Positions 27,780 through 33,295 of a DNA stretch of 33,295 bases are shown here, piece by piece (position 1 is the stretch's first letter; each line of letters opens with the position of its first letter). Source of the stretch: a virus. The notes below the pieces were generated by a model that did not search any database, was not told the DNA's origin, and saw nothing but the letters and a program-made list of their open reading frames with translations. The stretch spans positions 1 through 33,295 of IMG/VR virus record IMGVR_UViG_3300020121_000025; one strand, 5' to 3'. The position numbers and the translations under genes are program-made.

Positions 27780-29755
27780 TGGGGTCGGCTGCCGACGCTC
27801 TTTCGGATTTGACGGGTGTCAAGCCTGTCACCAGGCCGACGCAGGCGCAGAAGCTTGATTTGCAGCCAACCGACACCGGATCGGCAGCTAATGCATTGCG
27901 CTCGCTGTACGGCATCGAGCAGCCGACGACCTTTTCTGATCGCTTTGCGCCTGCTGAAGAGCGCCCATTGGAACGGGTTGAGTCGAACGCCATCCCGCAA
28001 AAGGTCGGTGTCTACGGCCATATCCTTTCGGATGTTCTGAACGTACATGCGGGCGCGCAGCAGGGCACGACGCCAAACCCGCAATATTACAAGAAAACGC
28101 TATCGTCAGACATCTACGAAAACGACTCCGGCGATATGACGTTCAAGGACGCCAGCGGCAAATTCATTACCGTTGATCCGTCGAAACATGTCGTTTTGCT
28201 CGATCCGACCGATGCAAGACCGAAGGTCTATGAACGGTCCAAGGACACGGATGAAGGCTTTCTGACTTCTGCTGGCCGTTTGGTTGGGCAGGGGATGGCA
28301 ACCGGCGCCCCTGTCAGCCGCGCGTCCCAGGCCGTCAAGGCGGCCGGGGAGGGTGTCATTGAGGCGTCAAGCCGCCTCTCACAAACCGGCGCGCCCGTTG
28401 TCGTTCCACGCGCCATCTCCAGCGATTCTCCTATTGCGCAGGAGGCCGGGGCGATCGTGCGCAACGTGCCCATCGCGAATGCCCCTCTGACCAAGGCGGC
28501 AGAGAATACGCTGTCGCAGTTGGGAGAGAAGTCGGCGGAAGTGGCTGGAAAGTATGGCTCTGCGGCGTCCGCTGATGCGGCAGGAAATACCGCCAAAGAG
28601 TCCATCAAGGACTGGATTACGAAATCCAGCCGGGCCAATGAGTCCAAGCTTTATGATCGCGTCGACTCCCTGATCAATCCGAATGTCAGGGGCACGCTCG
28701 GGAAAACCGAGGCTATCGCAAACACGATCAACGCCGAGCGCGATGCTGCGGCATTGGGTGAGAGCGGCGCCGTTAAACAGGTACAAGCCGCTATAGATCG
28801 GGGCGGATTGACCTATGATGGTGTCAAAAAGCTCAGGACAACGATCGGAGAGCAGCTTGACTCCGGGATCTTGCCGGATGGCGTCTCGAAGGGCGAACTG
28901 AAGCGCATTTATGGCTCTCTGACAGATGATCTGAAGGCAACCGTTGAAGCCTCTGGTAACAAATCGGCACTGGAGGCGTTCAACCGAGCCAACACCTATT
29001 CGCGGCTGGCTAACGAGCGCCGCGAGAGCTTGGCAAAGATCGTCGGATCGCATGGCGATGCGCCGGCCGAGGCCGTCTTTGACAAGATCAAGACCATGGC
29101 CGGTAGTTCGTCACGCGCCGACATCAGCAAGCTTGTCCAGGCCCGCAAGGTTATGGGCTCAAGCGATTGGAATGAAGTGGGCTCGACCATCGTTAGCAAG
29201 TTGGGCCGTGACGTAGAGGGCAATTTTAGCCCCCGGCGTTTTTTGACCGACTACGGGAAAATATCGGATGCCGGAAAGAACATCCTGTTTCGTTCTGGTG
29301 GCAAATCCTCGCTCGCGGATTCGCTGGATGACATCGCGACGATCTCCAGCCGGTTTAAGGAACTTGAGAAGTACGCAAATCCAAGTGGAACGTCTCGAAG
29401 CATGATGGGCGGTCTGATTGGGGCCGGAGGTTTTGCCTCGGTTAAGGCTGCCATCGCGACCGGATCAGTTGCAGAGCCCCTAACGATGTTAACTACCGTT
29501 CTCGGCGGCCGGGCGCTGGCGAGCTATCTGGCGAGCCCAGCGGGTGCCTCCTCTATCGCCAAATGGTCACGGGCAAACCTCTTGCTCAATCAGGCGCCGA
29601 CGCCAGCAAGGCTGGCTGCCTTTGAAACCGCATCGAGGAACTTGATTTCGACCACGGGAGCGAACGTTTCCGTCCCTGACTTCCTAAAGGCGCTTCAATC
29701 TCCAGCGGCAAGCCGCGCCAACGAGAATGAAGTTCCAGGGAAACCAGGCCAGTAA
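27779..29755 (+). CDS. Large DNA ejection / internal virion protein
   Basis: A 658-aa protein, the third and largest of the ejection candidates, comparable to P22 gp16 (609 aa) in place and size. It has two short N-terminal repeats (ADALSDLTGVK and ANALRSLYGIE). A helical body follows with IKDWITKSSRANESKLYDRVD, VKKLRTTIGEQLDSGI and ALEAFNRANTYSRLANERRE. Near the C-terminus is a hydrophobic stretch (MMGGLIGAGGFASVKAAIAT and VLGGRALASYLAS) that may insert into the membrane. A terminator follows. Confidence 0.72.
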   Translation: MGSAADALSDLTGVKPVTRPTQAQKLDLQPTDTGSAANALRSLYGIEQPTTFSDRFAPAEERPLERVESNAIPQKVGVYGHILSDVLNVHAGAQQGTTPNPQYYKKTLSSDIYENDSGDMTFKDASGKFITVDPSKHVVLLDPTDARPKVYERSKDTDEGFLTSAGRLVGQGMATGAPVSRASQAVKAAGEGVIEASSRLSQTGAPVVVPRAISSDSPIAQEAGAIVRNVPIANAPLTKAAENTLSQLGEKSAEVAGKYGSAASADAAGNTAKESIKDWITKSSRANESKLYDRVDSLINPNVRGTLGKTEAIANTINAERDAAALGESGAVKQVQAAIDRGGLTYDGVKKLRTTIGEQLDSGILPDGVSKGELKRIYGSLTDDLKATVEASGNKSALEAFNRANTYSRLANERRESLAKIVGSHGDAPAEAVFDKIKTMAGSSSRADISKLVQARKVMGSSDWNEVGSTIVSKLGRDVEGNFSPRRFLTDYGKISDAGKNILFRSGGKSSLADSLDDIATISSRFKELEKYANPSGTSRSMMGGLIGAGGFASVKAAIATGSVAEPLTMLTTVLGGRALASYLASPAGASSIAKWSRANLLLNQAPTPARLAAFETASRNLISTTGANVSVPDFLKALQSPAASRANENEVPGKPGQ

Positions 29756-29782
29756 AATCACGAGCACGCAATAGACCAATAG

Positions 29783-29809
29783 GGCGCCTTTCCGGGCGCC
29801 TTTTTCTTT
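29783..29809 (+). terminator. Intrinsic terminator after the ejection proteins
   Basis: GGCGCC (29783-29788) and GGCGCC (29795-29800) form a 6-bp all-GC stem with loop TTTCCG, followed by TTTTTCTTT. The T-run is followed within 11 bases by the tail-fibre start, so the terminator also lies in that gene's leader. Confidence 0.92.
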
Positions 29810-29819
29810 GGGAGCCGCA

Positions 29820-31229
29820 ATGTCCAATCGCTTCTACTCCTCTAACCAGCAGTTTTGCGACGGGACTGGTGCGCCCTATGCCGGCGGATCGCTTGCGTTC
29901 TATGCTTCGGGCACATCGACGCCTCTTGCGACATATTCGGACTCGGCCCTCACGATCGCCAATGCCAATCCGGTTGTGCTGGATTCCGCCGGCAGAGCAG
30001 GCAACATCTTCCTGCAAAATCTGGCATATAAGGTAGTCCTTTCCGACGTTAACAGCAATCCGATATGGACCGCCGATCCGGTCTATAGCTCGGACTATTC
30101 GACTAGGGCCAAGCTGCTTTCGGGGGCGGGAAGCCCGAATGGTAACACCGCTGGAACGGCCGGGTCTGCCTCGATTGGCGCGGACACCTATTGGGATACG
30201 ACCAACAACATTCTTTATGTCTGCACGCAGACGGGTACGACCTCTACGGCAGTTTGGACGGCTGTCAATTCCGCGTCAGCGGCTGCGATTACTCCGGCTC
30301 CGCAAGGTTATCTTACGCCTGTTAGCGGGTTGCCGGTCATCAATTCCGATTCGATCAGCGTCACCCAGATTTATTATACGCCCTTCGTCGGCAACCTGAT
30401 CCCGGTCTACAACGGGACAAGCTTCGTACCGACCGTATTTTCCGAAATCAGTCTTGCGCTTGTTTCCCAGCATGCGGCCAGCACGATCTATGATGTGTTT
30501 GTCTTTAACAATTCCGGAGTTCTGACGCTCGCCACTGGGCCGGCTTGGAGCGCGTCCACGGCCGGCGGCGGGTCGCGCGGGGCTGGTGCGGGAACCACTC
30601 AGCTATCCCGCCTAAACGGTCTTTGGGTGAACACTGTTTCGATGACGGGTCGAAATGGTTCGACCACATATACGATCCCGGCCAGCCAAGGGACTTATGT
30701 TGGCTCAATCTTCATCGATGGATCTGCTGGTCAGGTCAGTTGCTATCGGTCTTATGGTCAATCCCGGAAATGGGGTGTCTGGAACGCCTACAATAGGCAA
30801 TCGATCTATTTGAAGGCTGGCGATTCCACCTCGTCTTGGTCGTTAAACAACGCGACAGGACTTCATGCCGTAAACGGCAATGCAGCCAACAGCCTTACGG
30901 TTTTCGCTGGGTTGCCCGAGGAATTGGTTGACTTTAGATACAGCGCGCGAGCGTCGGCTTCGCCAACAACTGGCCTTATCGCAACTGTCGTTTCTGGGAT
31001 TGGCTTTAACAGCACGTCTAGCACGTCGGGCAACGTCGGCAATTTTACTGAGTCACCAAGCGGCGCCTCATACACCTTCGTGCGTCAGATCAATGCTGAA
31101 TATCTATCTACAACGTGGATAGGTATCAACACGGCCACAGCACTTGAAACTTCTCAGACATCAACCACAACGGTCACGATGACCGGGGCCGAGGGAGCGA
31201 TGCTGCTATCAGCTCAATGGCGCGGTTAG
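29820..31229 (+). CDS. Tail fibre / tailspike protein
   Basis: A 469-aa adhesin. The N-terminal head-binding domain is highly typical: NQQFCDGTGAPYAGGSLAFYA, SGTSTPLATYSDSALT, IANANPVVLDSAGRAGNIFL and YKVVLSDVNSNPIWTADPV. The middle (LVSQHAASTIYDVFVFNNSG) and C-terminal (YLSTTWIGINTATALETSQT, then MTGAEGAMLLSAQWRG) parts follow a pattern known from phage receptor-binding proteins with a knob-like end. No hydrolase motif was seen, so it is probably a fibre rather than an enzymatic spike. The ATG at 29820 follows GGGAG; a TTG four codons earlier is less likely. Confidence 0.88.
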   Translation: MSNRFYSSNQQFCDGTGAPYAGGSLAFYASGTSTPLATYSDSALTIANANPVVLDSAGRAGNIFLQNLAYKVVLSDVNSNPIWTADPVYSSDYSTRAKLLSGAGSPNGNTAGTAGSASIGADTYWDTTNNILYVCTQTGTTSTAVWTAVNSASAAAITPAPQGYLTPVSGLPVINSDSISVTQIYYTPFVGNLIPVYNGTSFVPTVFSEISLALVSQHAASTIYDVFVFNNSGVLTLATGPAWSASTAGGGSRGAGAGTTQLSRLNGLWVNTVSMTGRNGSTTYTIPASQGTYVGSIFIDGSAGQVSCYRSYGQSRKWGVWNAYNRQSIYLKAGDSTSSWSLNNATGLHAVNGNAANSLTVFAGLPEELVDFRYSARASASPTTGLIATVVSGIGFNSTSSTSGNVGNFTESPSGASYTFVRQINAEYLSTTWIGINTATALETSQTSTTTVTMTGAEGAMLLSAQWRG

Positions 31230-31387
31230 TTGCGCCATCGGCGCTCGATGGAATTCTCGTGCGCCTTCCATGCCGGCAGGCCATCTTCTTCGGTTTGACG
31301 TTTGCGCAATCCAAAAATGCCGATCAACAGGACCGTGAAGATAGTCCCGAAGATCCAGCAAGCCATGACCAGCTGACCGTGATCCAT
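31226..31387 (-). CDS. Small membrane protein on the opposite strand (53 aa)
   Basis: A 53-aa product with an N-terminal hydrophobic helix (LVMACWIFGTIFTVLLIGIFGL) given here in two parts: LVMACWIFGTIF and TVLLIGIFGL. A charged tail follows (RKRQTEEDGLPAWKAHENSI). The topology is N-out/C-in by the positive-inside rule. Its stop overlaps the tail-fibre stop. The ribosome site is weak. It lies alone against the direction of the late genes, so it may be expressed in the lysogen as a conversion or exclusion factor; that is inference. Confidence 0.55.
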   Translation of the reverse strand: MDHGQLVMACWIFGTIFTVLLIGIFGLRKRQTEEDGLPAWKAHENSIERRWRN

Positions 31388-31412
31388 ATCCGGTACTGAC
31401 TGCACAAGGGGT

Positions 31413-31431
31413 TCCTCCCATTACGGGAGGA
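31413..31431. promoter_or_regulatory. Perfect TCCTCCC-ATTAC-GGGAGGA inverted repeat
   Basis: A 7-bp perfect inverted repeat with a five-base spacer lies between the opposite-strand membrane gene and the endolysin gene. There is no T-run on either side. It could be an operator controlling the two divergent genes, or an RNA hairpin in either leader. No clear promoter was found in the 72-base gap. Confidence 0.5.
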
Positions 31432-31459
31432 GTCTAACACCTCAACCACGGATAGAGCA

Positions 31460-32155
31460 ATGGTAGATCTCAACGCGCTCACTCGCGCGAACGCTGATCG
31501 CTGGTCCAAAGCCAAGCTGACCCGAAAGACCGCTGCGGCCTTGATCGCCGCCAGGCTCTACAAGGCAAAAACTAGGTACAAGGCCGTTGAGAAACTAACC
31601 GGCGTGCCCTGGTGGTTTGTCGCATGTGTCCATGAACGAGAGGCTTCTCAGAACTGGAATACTCAACTCGGGCAGGGCGACCCGCTGGACAGGGTTTCGG
31701 TCCATGTCCCCGCCGGCCGTGGACCGTTCACCACATGGGAAGCGGGGGCCGTGGATGCGTTGAAAAACTGCCAGCCATATTCGGCCCGCAATAAAGACTG
31801 GAGCATTGGCGGGGCTCTGGCTGCCTTTGAAGCATACAACGGGCTGAAGTATTTCGTTGCGGGCCGCCCGTCGCCTTACGTGTTCTCCGGCACATCGATC
31901 TATGACCCCCCGACTGGCCCCGGTGGCAAGGTGGTGGTTGACCACGGCCCGATTGAGAACGTTGTCGATAAGCAGATGGGCTGCGCCGCCATGCTGATGG
32001 CCCTCATGGCGATTGACCCGACCATCACGTTTACGGGTACAAAAATCACTCCTGCCCCGGAACCCAAGCCATCCATCACGAACCCGCCGAAAGGCTCGAT
32101 CGGCGATTTCGTTGCAACCCTGATCGCAGCCATCCTGAGGATATTCAAGAAATGA
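31460..32155 (+). CDS. Endolysin (lysozyme-like, H-E-R-E / G-D-P-L family)
   Basis: This 231-aa enzyme should cut the peptidoglycan at lysis. The catalytic block is GVPWWFVACVHEREASQNW (residues 48-66), with acidic residues E59 and E61. It is followed by LGQGDPLDRVSVHVPAGRGP (70-89) and TWEAGAVDAL (92-101), the signature of a lysozyme-like family frequent in Rhizobiales phages and prophages. FEAYNGLKYF and PYVFSGTSIYDP complete the domain. A proline-rich link (ITPAPEPKPSITNPP) leads to a C-terminal hydrophobic helix (IGDFVATLIAAILRIF), so it may be membrane-attached before lysis. Confidence 0.87.
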   Translation: MVDLNALTRANADRWSKAKLTRKTAAALIAARLYKAKTRYKAVEKLTGVPWWFVACVHEREASQNWNTQLGQGDPLDRVSVHVPAGRGPFTTWEAGAVDALKNCQPYSARNKDWSIGGALAAFEAYNGLKYFVAGRPSPYVFSGTSIYDPPTGPGGKVVVDHGPIENVVDKQMGCAAMLMALMAIDPTITFTGTKITPAPEPKPSITNPPKGSIGDFVATLIAAILRIFKK

Positions 32156-32379
32156 TTGCCAAAATCAAAGCCGCCGCGCTCTGGGTCTGGAACTGGATCA
32201 CGGTTCTGGTTGCAACCATCATGGGCGTGCTGAGCGAGGCCGTTAAATATATCGACCATCTCACGGGCATGGATTGGTCTCAGGTCGTCTCGAAAGAACG
32301 TGCTGTGGCTATAGTGTTCTGGACTGGTGTTATCAAGGCAATCGTTGCGACTTGGCAGGCGCAGAAGGCCAAGAGCTAG
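32152..32379 (+). CDS. Holin-like small membrane protein (75 aa)
   Basis: A 75-aa product with two hydrophobic helices: about residues 9-29 (ALWVWNWITVLVATIMGVLS) and 50-68 (RAVAIVFWTGVIKAIVATW), and a basic C-terminus (QAQKAKS). The size and location right after the endolysin (ATGA overlap) suit a class II-like holin or holin accessory. The central part with D-H-L-T-G-M-D could be periplasmic or cytoplasmic. Assignment by context. Confidence 0.7.
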   Translation: MIAKIKAAALWVWNWITVLVATIMGVLSEAVKYIDHLTGMDWSQVVSKERAVAIVFWTGVIKAIVATWQAQKAKS

Positions 32380-32771
32380 TGTTCGCCTTCGCATCTCTGA
32401 TCTTCTCGTTTCTCGGCGGACCTGTCGCCAAGGCGTTGATCGAGGCGTATCACGCCAAGCTCGACACTGAAACGAAAGACAACAAAATCGCCGCCGATCT
32501 AGCTGGCGCCGAGATCGCTGCGCAGGCTTCCGAGACACAGGCTATCACGCAATACCGTATCGCAGAGCTCGGGCATTGGTCTGAGCCTGACAAGTTGATG
32601 GGATACTTTGTTGCAGCCTATTTCGGCAAGCTCCTGATCTGGGACAAGGTGCTCGGACTCGGGACGACTGATCCGCTCGCAGGGTTTGCGGCAGTCACGG
32701 CGAACCTAGTCGTGTCGTTCTATTTCGCAAAGCGCGGCTTCGAGAACGTTGCTCGGATTATCCGCAAATGA
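32379..32771 (+). CDS. Three-helix holin-like membrane protein (130 aa)
   Basis: The GTG at 32379 overlaps the upstream stop (TAGTG) and gives 130 aa. Three hydrophobic segments are visible: residues 1-18 (FAFASLIFSFLGGPVAKAL), about 79-98 (LMGYFVAAYFGKLLIWDKVL) and 105-122 (LAGFAAVTANLVVSFYFA). An Ala/Gln/Glu-rich helical part (TKDNKIAADLAGAEIAAQAS) lies between the first two. The layout resembles the GTA_holin_3TM family used for gene-transfer-agent release, though I am only moderately sure. An upstream frame to 32274 is a shadow. Confidence 0.72.
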   Translation: MFAFASLIFSFLGGPVAKALIEAYHAKLDTETKDNKIAADLAGAEIAAQASETQAITQYRIAELGHWSEPDKLMGYFVAAYFGKLLIWDKVLGLGTTDPLAGFAAVTANLVVSFYFAKRGFENVARIIRK

Positions 32772-33010
32772 ATGACAAGACGGACACCACAATCCTTCTG
32801 GATATCTACGAGCGTCTAGGTTCGATCGAAGCCAAGATGGGTGCCGTTGAAAAGTACGAGCCTCGAATTGTGCAGCTTGAGAAATTCGAGGGGAAAATAT
32901 CCGCCTACATCTGGGTTGGCGGTTCCATCGTGTCAGGCGTTCTGTTCTTCCTCTGGGAGGGCATCAAGTATGTCCTCGAAAACGGGATAGGTCAGTGGCT
33001 GCATCGCTGA
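32768..33010 (+). CDS. Holin-associated protein with coiled coil and one TM (80 aa)
   Basis: An 80-aa product: a polar coiled-coil N-terminus (LLDIYERLGSIEAKMGAVEK, then YEPRIVQLEKFEGKI) and one hydrophobic helix (AYIWVGGSIVSGVLFFLWEG). The layout is that of XhlA-type haemolysin/holin partners. ATGA overlap with the gene before. It ends the lysis cassette, and a terminator follows within 11 bases. Confidence 0.75.
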   Translation: MNDKTDTTILLDIYERLGSIEAKMGAVEKYEPRIVQLEKFEGKISAYIWVGGSIVSGVLFFLWEGIKYVLENGIGQWLHR

Positions 33011-33295
33011 AGCTTTCAATGGCCCTCACGGGCCTTTTTCTTTGCCTGCCAGCGCAAGCTAGAGACAATGGACAATGGGAAGATAACGAGGTTAGCCGTT
33101 GGTACAAATCACTGATGCAGCCGGACGTTCCAACGCTCTCATGTTGCGGAGAGGCTGACGCCTATTGGTGCGATGATATCCACGTCAAAGGCGATAAGGC
33201 GTATTGTCGGATTACTGATAATCGTCCTGATGCTCCTCTCGGTCGTATACATCGTGAGATCGGCGAGGAATACGAAATCCCGCCGAACAAGCTGA
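32995..33295 (+). CDS. Secreted protein, 3' end cut by the window
   Basis: The frame is open from a GTG at 32995 to the right edge (100 codons). The first 22 residues are a good Sec signal peptide (MAASLKLSMALTGLFLCLPAQA), here in two parts: MAASLKLSMALTG and LFLCLPAQA. The mature part begins RDNGQWEDNEVSRWYKSLMQ and continues with TLSCCGEADAYWCDDIHVKG and AYCRITDNRPDAPLGRIHRE. Paired cysteines fit an exported, disulfide-bonded protein. I know this pattern from small Rhizobiales phage-linked proteins without function. An ATG at 33019 is the alternative start. The signal-peptide codons overlap an intrinsic terminator. Confidence 0.75.
   Translation, partial: MAASLKLSMALTGLFLCLPAQARDNGQWEDNEVSRWYKSLMQPDVPTLSCCGEADAYWCDDIHVKGDKAYCRITDNRPDAPLGRIHREIGEEYEIPPNKL
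33021..33043 (+). terminator. Intrinsic terminator at the end of the lysis cassette
   Basis: GGCCC (33021-33025) and GGGCC (33030-33034) form a 5-bp all-GC stem with loop TCAC, followed by TTTTTCTTT. It lies inside the signal-peptide codons of the next gene, so it may act as a leaky terminator or be relieved by translation. Confidence 0.85.

Noticed and set aside
1-33295. CRISPR array, tRNA gene, integrase, diversity-generating retroelement, insertion sequence
   Set aside because: I looked for spaced short repeats, tRNA-like folds, tyrosine/serine recombinase motifs, reverse-transcriptase motifs and transposases and saw none. The absence of an integrase may only reflect the window limits.

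Overview
The window is about 33 kb of a temperate, short-tailed (P22-like, podovirus-type) bacteriophage or prophage of an alphaproteobacterium. The host is most likely in the Rhizobiales, near Bradyrhizobium or Rhodopseudomonas. That host guess rests on a GapR (DUF2312) gene, the moderately high GC content, the H-E-R-E / G-D-P-L lysozyme family and the DUF5681-like small terminase. It is an inference from protein style, because no search could be run. No integrase, att site, tRNA or host housekeeping gene is visible. The left edge cuts a leftward gene and the right edge cuts a rightward gene, so the element extends beyond both ends.

Left arm (1-4259, all on the minus strand): a tightly overlapping early operon. 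In transcription order it carries two small unknown proteins and a tiny membrane protein (4259-3533), a Rad52/Sak-like annealing protein, an SSB-like protein, NinB, a DUF968/Ref-like HNH protein, a two-helix membrane protein, a C5-cytosine methyltransferase, another tiny membrane protein, two cysteine-rich zinc-binding-like proteins and a truncated unknown. Recombination and DNA modification dominate.

Immunity region (4260-5014): a lambda-like switch. A 104-aa XRE repressor on the minus strand is flanked on each side by three copies of one operator-like motif (NNNCC-AAAAN-GGTAG), and a 68-aa Cro-like protein is divergent on the plus strand. The repressor has no S24 peptidase domain.

Right early region (5011-10821, plus strand, with a probable two-gene minus-strand island at 5700-6454): a sigma-region-4-like/HNH-like DNA-binding protein, a double SANT/Myb protein, RusA, GapR, a replication initiator, a solo LuxR-type HTH, a possible late regulator and a string of tiny coupled genes.

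Late region (10855-33010): small and large terminase, three mini-genes, portal, a GroES-like co-chaperonin, scaffold, two virion proteins and the major capsid protein. A free-standing HNH homing endonuclease then interrupts the capsid block. It is followed by a structural protein, a fibre-like protein, the P22 gp4-like and gp10-like tail accessory proteins, a cupin, three ejection proteins and the tail fibre. Lysis genes (endolysin, holin-like membrane proteins) close the cassette. Four strong intrinsic terminators sharing a TTTTTCTTT tail divide this region into transcription blocks. The last terminator also lies inside the signal-peptide codons of the truncated rightmost gene.

The most interesting features are: (i) the homing-endonuclease start, where a nested hairpin hides both the Shine-Dalgarno and the AUG in read-through RNA while a promoter inside the structure would make hairpin-free RNA; (ii) the 3+3 operator array; (iii) the GroES gene in the capsid cassette; (iv) a phage-borne GapR; (v) a C-terminal RSS(I/V)TGY tag shared by the large terminase and its small neighbour; and (vi) the methyltransferase gene with a second near-full-length open frame.
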